Assembly: GCA_964431965.1 (NCBI GenBank)
Contig: CAYSLU010000074.1
Coordinates: 1-26,943, forward strand
Source of the DNA: CAYSLU01 sp964431965
Lineage (GTDB): Bacteria > Verrucomicrobiota > Kiritimatiellia > CAIKKV01 > CAYSLU01
Direction: 5' to 3'
Length of the DNA stretch: 26,943 bases
A program made the position numbers and the translations under genes. Positions 1-8,182 of this stretch are shown in pieces (the first letter of the stretch is position 1; each line of letters starts with the position of its first letter). Below the pieces are notes generated by a model, which saw only the letters and a list, made by a program, of their open reading frames with translations, did not search any database and was not told where the DNA came from.

Positions 1-503
1 CCGATGGTGTTCACCTTGCCGTAGTGGTTGGCCGCCCACGTGTTCATGACGTTCGGGTTGGCGTAGTTGAGGAAGAGGGCGCCGGGCTTGGCGACCTCGC
101 GGATGTCCTTGCAGAACTGCAGGATGGCGGCGATGTTGCGCTGGCCGTACATGATGCCGCCCGCGCACAGGGTGTCGCCCACGCACTGGTCGACGCCGTA
201 CTTCAGCGGGATGTCGATGTCGGTCTTGAAGGCCTCGAGACCGCCGATCCGGACGCATGAGACGACGTAGTCCGCGCCCTCCAGCGCCTGGCGGCGGCTG
301 GTGGTGGCCTGGATCGTGGCGGGCAGCTTGTTCTGCTCGATGTCCTTGCGGCAGAGGTCCGCGACCATCTGGAGGTTCCGCGGATCGAGATCCGTGAGCG
401 CGAAGCGCGTGTCCTGCATGGCCGGGACCGTGAGGAGATCCCGGAACAGGCCCCGCGTGAATGTCAGGCTTCCGGCGCCGATGAATGCGACTTTGATGGA
501 CAT
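1..503 (-). CDS. GH4-family glycosidase (alpha-galactosidase/alpha-glucosidase type), 3' end cut by window
   Basis: The first 167 residues are open and run off the left edge of the window. The N-terminus has a Rossmann NAD-binding start (IGAGSLTFTRGL, residues 8-19). A family-like CVGDTLCAGGIMYG segment and NYANPNVMNTWA (about residues 146-157) follow. These are GH4 hallmarks: NAD- and metal-dependent glycosidases that act by an oxidation-elimination mechanism. The metal-binding Cys/His motif expected further downstream lies outside the window, so neither substrate nor anomer can be fixed; the NPxxMNTWA form is usual in MelA-like alpha-galactosidases. No signal peptide is seen, so a cytosolic role on imported sugars is inferred. 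The start lies 5 bp after the alpha-mannosidase stop, with a GGAAGGG purine stretch upstream, so the two genes are almost certainly co-transcribed. Confidence 0.85.
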   Translation of the reverse strand, partial: MSIKVAFIGAGSLTFTRGLFRDLLTVPAMQDTRFALTDLDPRNLQMVADLCRKDIEQNKLPATIQATTSRRQALEGADYVVSCVRIGGLEAFKTDIDIPLKYGVDQCVGDTLCAGGIMYGQRNIAAILQFCKDIREVAKPGALFLNYANPNVMNTWAANHYGKVNTI

Positions 504-508
504 GTGTG

Positions 509-3500
509 CTAGTTTCCCTTCCTCTGCTTCTGAACCGATTTGAGCCGCAGTGTCTTAATCTCGAACGGACGGAAGTCAAGCTCGATCGCCCCGGCGTGCA
601 GGCGCAGTTCCCGGCCGCGCGTCTCCAGCATGTCGGCGGCCCAGGCCCGGCGAATGGGTATTCCGAGCGACAGCACGCATGACGTGGCGGCGCGCTTGGC
701 CTCGTAGAGCCGGACGACGAGGTCGCCCGACCCGTCCTCGGCGGGCTTGACGGCCTCGACGATCACGTTCGGCGCGTCCACGGCCAGGATGCTGCGATCG
801 CCCGCGTCGCCGCGGGCGAGCTGCACGGGGGCGTTCAGCTCGTAGGCCTCGCGGACGACGTCGCTCTCGAAGAACGACCCGTTCCACGCGTGGACGGCGT
901 AGGTGAACTCGTGGAGCCCCTGGTCGGCCGCCATGTCGGGCGCCTGCGTCGCGCGCAGGAGGGTCAGGTCGATGCTTCCTCCCTCGACGCTGACGCCGTA
1001 CTTGCAGTCGTTGAGCACGGCAACCCCGCGGTTCTCCTCGGCCAGCGCGGTCCACTTCTGGTTGCAGACCTCGAAGCGGTCGGCGTCGAACGGCCGGGAG
1101 GCGTGGTTCGGGCGGCGCAGGTGACCGAACTGGATCTCGTGTATGGCCTCGTTCGCGTGGACGGCCGTGGGGAAGCAGACCTTCAGGAGCTTCTGCCGCT
1201 CGCGCCAGTCGATCCGGGTGCGGAACTCGATCCGGCGGCTGTGGCGGCGGAGCCAGATGACCTGTTCGATCGTCGAGTCGTGGATGGTGCGCCGGACCAG
1301 GAGCCCGGCCGCGAGCGGGCCGTCGGCCAGCACCTCGATCTGCGCGCGGCCGGGCAGGGCCACGGGCTGAAGCTTGTACGTGGAGTCGACGTCCCACGCC
1401 TCGTAGGCGCGCGGCGTATCCTTGTAGAGCCGGAAGGCGTTGAGCGGGCCGGCGGCCAGGTTCCGGCCGGTGACCTTGTCCACCAGCGAGGCGATCTCGC
1501 CGCGCTCGTTGACCGTGGCCCGGAAGTGCTCGTTCTCGATGGACCCGGGCGAGGCGCGGATGCCGCCCAGCACGGTGGCGGGCCGGGCGGGAGCGAGCGT
1601 GGTCCAACCGCAGGGCGGAACGCGCACCTCGACGTACGTGGCGTCACCGATGCGCTGGGCGGGGAGCGGCGTGCCGCCGGACTCGGCGCCGCGCATGCCG
1701 GCCGGGAGCGCCACGAGCGCCGTGCGCTCCCAGGAGAGCGAGTTGAATACGGCCACGCGCCGCGCGCGCGGGAGGGCCAGGGCGCGTGCGGCGTCCGCGG
1801 CCTCGCGCTCGGCGGTCTTCAGCACCCGGGCGTGGAGGGCCTCGGCTTCGTCGTAGACGCGGCGGATTGACGAGCCCGGGATGATGTCGTGGAACTGGTT
1901 CAGCAGCACGCCCTTCCATGCTTCGTCGAGGCGGGCGGCGGCGTAGGGGCGTGCGGCGAGTGCGGTTGCGGCCGCGCCCCACAGCTCGGCCTCGCGGAGC
2001 GCGAACTCGCACCGGCGGTTGCCACGCTTGGTTCGGGCTTGCGTCGTGTAGGTCCCGCGATGCGCCTGGAAGTAGAGTTCGCCGACGTAGACGGGCAGGC
2101 GGGCGGCCTCGCGCCGCTCGCGGCGGAAGAACTCGGACGGGGAGGCCATCACGCAGCGCGGGGCGCCCTGCAGATCGCGCTGGCGGCGCAGGAACTCCAG
2201 ATGCGTGCGCGTGGGGCCACCGCCGCCGTCGCCCCACCCGAAGGGCACGAGCCGGCACGAGATCTCGTCCTTCTGAACCCGCTGCTTCCAGCGTCGGATC
2301 AGCGTGCCCGGGTCGGTCGGCGAATTGTAGTCGTTGTGGATGTGGCTGAGGATCCGGGTGCCGTCGATGCCCTCCCACCAGAAGCTGTTGTAGGGGAACG
2401 GCTCGCCGCCATTGTAGGTCCAGAAGATTTTCTGTGTTGAAAAGCTGTGGATGCCGCAGCCGGCCATGATCTGGGGCAGGGCGCCCGAGTAGCCGAAGAC
2501 GTCGGGCAGCCACATGAGCGAGCAGTCCACCCCGAACTCCTCGCGGAAGAAGCGCTTGCCGTGGATGAACTGCCGGACGAGGCTCTCGCCGCCGGTGATG
2601 TTCGTGTCGGCCTCGACCCACATGCCGCCCTCGGGTATCCACTGGCCACGTCGGGCGGCGGCCTTGATGCGCGCGTAGAGCTGGGGGTAGAGCCGGCGGG
2701 TCATGTCGTACAGGTGCGGCTGGCTCTGGAAGAACCGATACTCGGGGTATTCCTCCATGAGCGCGAGTTGAGTGGCGAAGGTGCGGGCGCACTTGCGCTC
2801 GGTCTCGGCCAGCGGCCAGAGCCAGGCCACATCGATGTGCGAGTGGCCGAAGCAGTGGAAGAGCGGGGCGGTGGATCCGTTGCGGGCGCGGAGGGGCGGA
2901 CGCAGCACGGCGCGCGCGGCGCGCACGGACGCGACCACCTGCGGCAGCGGCGCCGAGAGGTCGGCGCGCAGCGTGAACTGCCGGAGCGCTTCGTCGCTGT
3001 GCGCGACCCGCAGGCTATCGGCGTCGACGGTGTCGCGCACCCCGAGCAGCGTCACCACGTCGAGCCACGCCTGGTAGAGCTCCTCGTGCCAGATTCCGAC
3101 CGAGGCCGGGAAGACGGTGCGCTGCGTGGGCGGCGGCTCGGGGACGGTCGGCCGGCCGTGGAGGGCGGGGCCCCCTCCGCACTCCGTCGGCCCGTGGCCG
3201 GCATAGGCCTCGATCAGCACGTCGTAGACCGCGCCGGGGGCGCCGGCCGGCGCGAGCGTGATGTCCGGGTGCGCCCAATCGCGCCCGCCCGCCTCGCGGC
3301 CGTTGACCAGGACGCGCCCCTCGGATGCCGGGTTGACGGTGAAGCCGCCGCTCGCGGCCTCGGTGTGGAAGACGATGCGATGGCCCTGGGCGGCTGCCGG
3401 GAGCCGGATGCGTCCGCGGAACCACGCGTACTCCCACTTGGCGCCCCAGGGGGTGCCGGCCGGCATGGGGCGGAACGACCGCTTGAGGGCCTGCGCGGGG

Positions 3501-3622
3501 GAGAGTTGCTCGCGGGTGATGAATCCGGCCAGGGGCACGGGCGCCAGCTCCTCGTAGATAAGCTTCTGGAGCGCATCCCGCCACTGCTCGATCCGCCCGC
3601 GCCATTCCGGTGTGAGTGCCAT
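509..3622 (-). CDS. Alpha-mannosidase, GH38 (cytosolic MAN2C1/Ams1-like class)
   Basis: A 1037-residue protein. It has an N-terminal beta-sandwich-like region (about 1-245), then the GH38 catalytic domain. GHSHIDVAWLWP places metal ligands at His262 and Asp264. WLPDVFGYSG supplies the expected nucleophile and metal ligand Asp374, and NQFHDIIPGSS supplies metal ligand His578. The C-terminal GH38 beta domains fill the rest. The HIDVAWLWP..ET form with a long N-terminal extension is typical of the cytosolic class, and no signal peptide is present. It should release alpha-linked mannose from oligosaccharides. I chose ATG 3622 because GGGAGA sits about 8 nt upstream. A possible start 19 codons further upstream would lie inside the predicted -35 box. 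The gene leads an operon with the GH4 gene. Confidence 0.95.
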   Translation of the reverse strand: MALTPEWRGRIEQWRDALQKLIYEELAPVPLAGFITREQLSPAQALKRSFRPMPAGTPWGAKWEYAWFRGRIRLPAAAQGHRIVFHTEAASGGFTVNPASEGRVLVNGREAGGRDWAHPDITLAPAGAPGAVYDVLIEAYAGHGPTECGGGPALHGRPTVPEPPPTQRTVFPASVGIWHEELYQAWLDVVTLLGVRDTVDADSLRVAHSDEALRQFTLRADLSAPLPQVVASVRAARAVLRPPLRARNGSTAPLFHCFGHSHIDVAWLWPLAETERKCARTFATQLALMEEYPEYRFFQSQPHLYDMTRRLYPQLYARIKAAARRGQWIPEGGMWVEADTNITGGESLVRQFIHGKRFFREEFGVDCSLMWLPDVFGYSGALPQIMAGCGIHSFSTQKIFWTYNGGEPFPYNSFWWEGIDGTRILSHIHNDYNSPTDPGTLIRRWKQRVQKDEISCRLVPFGWGDGGGGPTRTHLEFLRRQRDLQGAPRCVMASPSEFFRRERREAARLPVYVGELYFQAHRGTYTTQARTKRGNRRCEFALREAELWGAAATALAARPYAAARLDEAWKGVLLNQFHDIIPGSSIRRVYDEAEALHARVLKTAEREAADAARALALPRARRVAVFNSLSWERTALVALPAGMRGAESGGTPLPAQRIGDATYVEVRVPPCGWTTLAPARPATVLGGIRASPGSIENEHFRATVNERGEIASLVDKVTGRNLAAGPLNAFRLYKDTPRAYEAWDVDSTYKLQPVALPGRAQIEVLADGPLAAGLLVRRTIHDSTIEQVIWLRRHSRRIEFRTRIDWRERQKLLKVCFPTAVHANEAIHEIQFGHLRRPNHASRPFDADRFEVCNQKWTALAEENRGVAVLNDCKYGVSVEGGSIDLTLLRATQAPDMAADQGLHEFTYAVHAWNGSFFESDVVREAYELNAPVQLARGDAGDRSILAVDAPNVIVEAVKPAEDGSGDLVVRLYEAKRAATSCVLSLGIPIRRAWAADMLETRGRELRLHAGAIELDFRPFEIKTLRLKSVQKQRKGN

Positions 3623-3650
3623 GGATTCGTCTCCCAGGGTGAAGGCGTGA

Positions 3651-3679
3651 AGTAAAGCGGCCGCGCGCGGGTGCGTCAA
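3651..3679 (-). promoter_or_regulatory. Sigma70-like promoter for the alpha-mannosidase operon
   Basis: On the minus strand, TTGACG (3679-3674, 5 of 6 to consensus) is followed by a 17-nt spacer and TTTACT (3656-3651, 4 of 6). This puts the transcript start about 22 nt before the ATG at 3622, leaving room for the GGGAGA ribosome site. Assigned by eye. Confidence 0.5.
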
Positions 3680-3701
3680 TCCCTCCGTTGGCTCGCAGCG
3701 C

Positions 3702-3731
3702 TTGATTCAGAGGCGGTGGGCAGCATATCCT
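3702..3731 (+). promoter_or_regulatory. Possible promoter for serA
   Basis: TTGATT (3702-3707), an 18-nt spacer, then TATCCT (3726-3731); each box matches consensus at 4 of 6. It lies about 33 nt upstream of the serA ATG and is back to back with the mannosidase promoter, the two -35 boxes being only 22 bp apart. A modest match found by eye. Confidence 0.35.
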
Positions 3732-3763
3732 GCCGACGATCTGCTGACGGACAAGGGGTGCCC

Positions 3764-5344
3764 ATGAAGAAGAAAGTGCTGATTCCGACGAAGCTGAGCA
3801 AGGTCGCGGCCGAGACGCTGAAGGCGAGCGGCCGCTACGAAGTGATTCAGGACGACTCCGGGAAGGTCGAGCCCCTGGTCCGGCAGCACCCCGATGCGTA
3901 CGCCCTGATCGTGCGCAGCGAGAACGTGACGGCCGCCATCATCGACCTGCTGCCGCAGCTGCGCGTGGTGATCCGCGCGGGCGCCGGGTACAACACGATC
4001 GACACCAAGTACGCCCGGAAGAAGGGCGTGGACGTGATGAACACCCCCGGCGCCAACGCGAACGGCGTGGCCGAGGAGGTGGTTGCGCTGATGCTGGCCG
4101 ACGCCCGCCGGCTCGTTCCGGCGGATGCCTCGTGCCGGGCTGGAAAGTGGGAGAAGACCGCGTTCATGGGGACGGAACTCGCCGAGAAGACGGTCGGCAT
4201 CGTGGGCCTTGGAAACATCGGCCGCCTTGTCGCCAAGCGGCTGGCGGGCTTCGACTGCCGCATGCTGGGCTTCGATCCGGTGATTGCGCGCGAGCGCGCC
4301 GATGCGATGAACGTGGAACTGGTGGATCTCGACACGCTGTTCGCGTCGTCGGACTTCGTGACCCTGCACGTGCCCGAGAACGACGAGACCAAGAAGATGG
4401 TGGGCGAGCGCCTGCTCGGCTGCATGAAGAAGGGCGCCACGCTCGTGAACTGCGCGCGCGCGGGGATCATCGACGAGGCGGCGCTGCGGAAGGTCAAGGC
4501 GGAGAAGGGCCTGCGGTTCCTGAACGATGTGTACCCCAAGGACGAGGAGGGGCCGAAGAGCATCGCCGACATAGCGGACATCATGGTGCCGCACATCGGG
4601 GCGAGCACGCACGAGGCCAACACCAAGGCGGCCAGACGCGCGGCCGAGCAGCTCATTGAGTTCGACGAGAAAGGGGTCGCGAGCTTCATCGTCAACCGCG
4701 ATATCCCGGTCGGGCTGGACGAGGCCTACTGCGATCTGGCGAACACGCTCGCGCGGCTGGCGCGGCAGATCCTGGGCCGGGAGGCCAAGCTGACCCTGAT
4801 CGAGACCAGCTTCTACGGCTCGCTCGAGCCCTTTGCCGACTGGCTGATCGTGCCCATCGTGTCCGCTCTGTCCGAGGACTTCGACCGGTCGTCCGACCCG
4901 AAGGCGGCGCGGCGGTACCTGCGGGACATGGGCATCGAGTATGTGAACCGCGAGGGGGACCGGAGCAAGGGGTTCGACAACTCGATTACGATCGACATGA
5001 CGGGCAGCCTCGACCGGAGCACCCTGCGGATGGCCAGCGTGCGCGGCACGGTGGCCGAGAGCACGATGATGATCTCCCGGATCAACGAGTTCGACCGGCT
5101 GTACTTCGAGCCGCGCGGTCGGACGGTGATGTTCCTCTACGACGACCGCCCGGGCGTTCTGGGAGCGATCGGCAAGCACCTGGCGGATGCGGAGATCAAC
5201 ATCGAGGACGTGCGCAACCCGCATGACGTGAAGACGAACCGCTCGCTCGCCATCATGAAGGTGAACAAGCCGGCGCCGGACGCGGTGATGGCGACGATCA
5301 CATCCGATATCCGCGCGCTGGCCGCGTTCAACATTGTGCTGTAG
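3764..5344 (+). CDS. serA: D-3-phosphoglycerate dehydrogenase, long form with ACT domain
   Basis: A 526-residue protein, the usual length for long-form SerA. It oxidises 3-phosphoglycerate with NAD, the first step of serine synthesis. The NAD-binding GLGNIG motif is at 148-153. Catalytic candidates are Arg232 in NCARAGIIDE and His277 in VPHIGAST, with the acidic partner near PKDEEGP (259-264). An intervening allosteric-type domain spans about 310-450 and a C-terminal ACT domain about 453-526, with a DDRPGVLGAIG signature, which suggests feedback control by an amino acid such as serine. The start at ATG 3764 follows AAGGGG with about 6 nt spacing; an in-frame extension of 31 codons upstream is low in family features. 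No other serine-pathway gene is adjacent. Confidence 0.93.
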   Translation: MKKKVLIPTKLSKVAAETLKASGRYEVIQDDSGKVEPLVRQHPDAYALIVRSENVTAAIIDLLPQLRVVIRAGAGYNTIDTKYARKKGVDVMNTPGANANGVAEEVVALMLADARRLVPADASCRAGKWEKTAFMGTELAEKTVGIVGLGNIGRLVAKRLAGFDCRMLGFDPVIARERADAMNVELVDLDTLFASSDFVTLHVPENDETKKMVGERLLGCMKKGATLVNCARAGIIDEAALRKVKAEKGLRFLNDVYPKDEEGPKSIADIADIMVPHIGASTHEANTKAARRAAEQLIEFDEKGVASFIVNRDIPVGLDEAYCDLANTLARLARQILGREAKLTLIETSFYGSLEPFADWLIVPIVSALSEDFDRSSDPKAARRYLRDMGIEYVNREGDRSKGFDNSITIDMTGSLDRSTLRMASVRGTVAESTMMISRINEFDRLYFEPRGRTVMFLYDDRPGVLGAIGKHLADAEINIEDVRNPHDVKTNRSLAIMKVNKPAPDAVMATITSDIRALAAFNIVL

Positions 5345-6494
5345 GCCGGGCCTCACGCGACCCAACGGGGCACTCGCGCGCGGCCTCGAACATGGCCTGC
5401 AGGTTCTCCGGGGGCGTGCCGTGCAGGATCGAGTTCGCGCTGGCGGCGACAACCCGGGGCGTGGCGCTGCGGATGCACTCGATCGTCCGCTCGCGAATCT
5501 CGCGCGGGGTTCCATTCAGCAGCAGGCTGCAGCTCAGGTTCCCCATCAGCACCAGGTCCGGATACCGGTCGCGCAGGTCTGAGAAGCGCATGCCGGCATC
5601 GTAGTCGCACTCGTAGTAGGCGTGCGGGCGGCCGCGGCCGAAGAGGTCGTCGGCGACGGACCAGAGGTTGCCGTCCGAGCGGAAGATGTACCACATGCCA
5701 AGCTCGCGGCACCGGTCGAATATCCGCTTCCAGTGCGGGGCCACGAACTCGTGGAAGAAGGCGGGAGAGTAGAGCGGGCCCGTGTTGAACGCGAAGTCGC
5801 CGCCGCCGTTGATCAGGCGGATGCCGGCCTGATGCTCGGCCTCGATGATCCGGATGAGCCACGTCGCCCGCCGGTCGAGCCACGCACCGATCAGCTCGGG
5901 CGCCAGCACCGTGGCCTCGAGCCAGCCGGAGGTCATCGGGATGGCCATGCCGGCCGATCCGGCGACGGTAAACTCGCGGCCGAGCTCGCGCACGGCCCGG
6001 AGCAGCAGGGGGTCGAGGGCGAATGGCACGGCCGTGTCCGGCGGGGTCGCCAGATCGGCTCGGATCGAGGCGCAGACCTGGTCGACGTCGGGATCCGGGG
6101 CGCCGGCGCGCTCGTGGCCGAAGGTGCGCGACGCGGGATCGTACCGATAGAGATGCCAGTCCGCGCCGTCGGGATTGCCGTACAGGATGCCGTTCGCGTC
6201 CACCCGCCGGGCGGGCCTGGCGGGCATGCGCCAGGGGAGGAAGAAGATGTCGAGGTCCAGCAGGCGGTGGACGTCGCAGGTGTCCTGGTAGACCCGCTCG
6301 ACGAACTCGTCATGGGCGGCCTCGCCGTCGAGCCAGGCGCAGGCCTCGTCGTAGTGCAGCTCGGTCGATCCGGTATAGGCGCGGCGGCCGAGGATCTCGC
6401 TGGCGACGCTGGATGCGAGCGCCTGCTCGCACGTCGGCGTGCGGTCCGGAAGGCGTCCCTCGAACACGGCCTCGATTCGCTCCACGTGATTCAT
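5328..6494 (-). CDS. Uroporphyrinogen decarboxylase (URO-D) family protein, not HemE
   Basis: A 388-residue protein that begins NHVERIEAVFEGRLPDRTP, the URO-D superfamily opening. It ends with the family-like segments MGNLSCSLLLNGTP and SANSILHGTPPEN. True HemE has an arginine-containing RQAGR motif right after the opening; here that place reads TCEQALASS, so haem synthesis is unlikely. The superfamily also includes corrinoid and other methyltransferases, and stand-alone copies are common in PVC genomes, often of unknown role. The exact reaction cannot be read. The start was set at the methionine where family similarity begins. I see no Shine-Dalgarno before it, and a predicted -10 box ends only 10 nt upstream, so the message may be leaderless. 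The 3' end overlaps serA, tail to tail, by 17 bp. Confidence 0.85.
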   Translation of the reverse strand: MNHVERIEAVFEGRLPDRTPTCEQALASSVASEILGRRAYTGSTELHYDEACAWLDGEAAHDEFVERVYQDTCDVHRLLDLDIFFLPWRMPARPARRVDANGILYGNPDGADWHLYRYDPASRTFGHERAGAPDPDVDQVCASIRADLATPPDTAVPFALDPLLLRAVRELGREFTVAGSAGMAIPMTSGWLEATVLAPELIGAWLDRRATWLIRIIEAEHQAGIRLINGGGDFAFNTGPLYSPAFFHEFVAPHWKRIFDRCRELGMWYIFRSDGNLWSVADDLFGRGRPHAYYECDYDAGMRFSDLRDRYPDLVLMGNLSCSLLLNGTPREIRERTIECIRSATPRVVAASANSILHGTPPENLQAMFEAARECPVGSREARPTAQC

Positions 6495-6504
6495 GGTGAT
6501 CTGG

Positions 6505-6533
6505 AATATAGGGGGCGGAGCCTGGGGCGACAA
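6505..6533 (-). promoter_or_regulatory. Predicted promoter for the URO-D family gene, almost at the start codon
   Basis: On the minus strand, TTGTCG (6533-6528, 4 of 6), a 17-nt spacer, then TATATT (6510-6505, 5 of 6). Only 10 nt separate the -10 box from the ATG at 6494, which implies a leader of about 0-5 nt. Confidence 0.45.
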
Positions 6534-6601
6534 GGCGCATCGCAACCCGCGGCGGAGATATTTGCCAAACGGCGGTCGGTGGGGATACCCTTGACGGCCA
6601 C

Positions 6602-8182
6602 ATGCGTTCATCCAGCCAGAGCATCGTGCGGGGGGCCGCGATCGTCAGCGCCTTTACGCTGCTGGGCAAGGCGCTGGGCTTCGTCCAGAAGCAGATCACC
6701 GCTTACTGCTTCGGGACGGGCTCCGATGCCGACGCCTACGTACTGGCGTTCCAGAGCATCGGCTTCGCGTTCGTGGTCGTCCCGCAGAAGGCGATCGCGC
6801 CATTCCTCCCGATCTTCATGGAGAAGCGGGCCCGGCAGGGGGATTCGGCGGCGTGGTCGTTCGCGGCGACGGTCGGGGTGCTTCTCGCCGCCGCGCTCGG
6901 CGCATGCGTCGTGGCCGGCGTGGCCGCCGCGCCGTGGCTGGTCAAGGCGACTGCGGCATTCGAGGATGAGTCGGCCAATGCCACGGCCACGTATCTCGTC
7001 GGCATCCTGCTGCCCGGATCGTTCTTCCTGGGGATGGCGGCTCTGGCCTTTCTGATCCTGAACTCCCACAAGCGCTTCGCGCTCCCGGCCGCGGGCGACG
7101 TGGTGAACCGCGTGCTGTTCATCGCGGTCGTGCTGGTGCTGTACCGCCGGTTCGGCATTGCCGCCATGGCGGCGGCGGTGCTGGCGGGAGCGGCCGGCTG
7201 CTTTGTGCTGCAGGCCGACGGGATCAGCCGGCTGCGCCGGGGGATTTCGATCCGCCTCGATTTCCGGGATCCCGCGCTGCGGCGGCTGGGGGTGCTGATC
7301 CCGGCGGTCCTGCTCGGCGCGCTGTTGGCCCAGATCCGCACCATCTTCGATTTCCGGTTTGCGTCGGAGATGGGCAAGGGGTTCGTGTCGAGCCTGAGCT
7401 ACGCCAAGGTGATACCCGACACGCTGATCCTCCTGGTGCCGTATGCCGTCGGGGTGTCCATCTATCCCGTTTTCGCCGACCTGGCTGCGAAGCGGGACTC
7501 CGCCGGGCTGACGCACACCCTGATGCGCTCGCTGCGGCTGATCGCGCTCGTGTTCATTCCGGTGACGGTCGGCTTGATCCTGGTGCGGGAGCCGCTGCTG
7601 CAGATCGCGTTCCAGCGCGGCCGGTTCGGAGCCGATTCGGTGGCGCTGACGGCGGGTCCGTTCGGCTGGTATGCGCTGGGGCTGACGGCCTTTGCGTTCG
7701 AGATCATCCTCATGCAGTTCTACTTCGCGCTCAAGGACACGCGCACGCCCGTGGTGGTCGGCATGCTGGCGCTGGCGGCCCATGTGGGGGTCATCCTGCT
7801 GCTGCGCGGCACGATGCTGCACAGCAGCATCGCGCTCGCCGCCGTCGTTTCGAAAACGCTGAAGATCGGCGCCATGTACGCCCTGCTGCGGGGCAAGCTG
7901 CCGGACCTGCGCGTGCGGGAGAACGGGGCGTTTCTGGCGAAATGTCTGGCGGCGGCCGCGGGCATGGCGCTTGCCGGCGCGGCGTCCGAGGCGGGGATTG
8001 GGCGCTGGATGCCGGTCGGCGGCGCCGGGATGTCCCGGTTGGTGATGCTGGGCCTGCATGTCGCGGTGACGGCAAGCGTGTGTCTGGCGGCCTATGCCGC
8101 GGCCTGCCACGCACTGCGGATCCCGGAGGCCGGCGAACTGGCGCGCCGCCTGCGCCGTCGCGGAGGGCGCGCGGATGCCTGA
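6602..8182 (+). CDS. murJ: MurJ/MVF-family lipid-linked precursor flippase, divergent
   Basis: A 526-residue polytopic membrane protein with about 13-14 hydrophobic segments and the MurJ/MviN layout. The opening LLGKALGFVQKQITAYCFGTG corresponds to the E. coli MurJ region SRVLGFARDAIVARIFGAG, and the following ADAYVLAF to TDAFFVAF. The family moves undecaprenyl-linked sugars across the inner membrane. Residues needed in E. coli MurJ are changed here: Arg18 is Lys23, Arg24 is Gln29, Arg52 falls at a hydrophobic position, and the Arg270 region reads YAKVIPD; Asp39 is kept as Asp44. It overlaps the following glycosyltransferase gene by 8 bp and heads a cluster with an O-antigen ligase, so it may flip a surface-glycan precursor rather than lipid II. 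No strong ribosome site is seen before the ATG. Confidence 0.85.
   Translation: MRSSSQSIVRGAAIVSAFTLLGKALGFVQKQITAYCFGTGSDADAYVLAFQSIGFAFVVVPQKAIAPFLPIFMEKRARQGDSAAWSFAATVGVLLAAALGACVVAGVAAAPWLVKATAAFEDESANATATYLVGILLPGSFFLGMAALAFLILNSHKRFALPAAGDVVNRVLFIAVVLVLYRRFGIAAMAAAVLAGAAGCFVLQADGISRLRRGISIRLDFRDPALRRLGVLIPAVLLGALLAQIRTIFDFRFASEMGKGFVSSLSYAKVIPDTLILLVPYAVGVSIYPVFADLAAKRDSAGLTHTLMRSLRLIALVFIPVTVGLILVREPLLQIAFQRGRFGADSVALTAGPFGWYALGLTAFAFEIILMQFYFALKDTRTPVVVGMLALAAHVGVILLLRGTMLHSSIALAAVVSKTLKIGAMYALLRGKLPDLRVRENGAFLAKCLAAAAGMALAGAASEAGIGRWMPVGGAGMSRLVMLGLHVAVTASVCLAAYAAACHALRIPEAGELARRLRRRGGRADA

Noticed and set aside
5328..6494. hemE (true uroporphyrinogen decarboxylase)
   Set aside because: The RQAGR-type motif after the RTP opening is missing, and the gene does not sit with other haem genes.
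6562..6589. TTGCCA-16-GATACC as a promoter for the flippase gene
   Set aside because: The -35 is good but the -10 matches at only 3 of 6, and it would leave a leader of about 6 nt. Too weak to list as a feature.
5622..7055. A 477-codon plus-strand frame antisense to the URO-D gene and then out of frame in the flippase gene
   Set aside because: It is a composite of shadow frames. Composition changes abruptly to Arg/Ser-rich where it enters the flippase gene.
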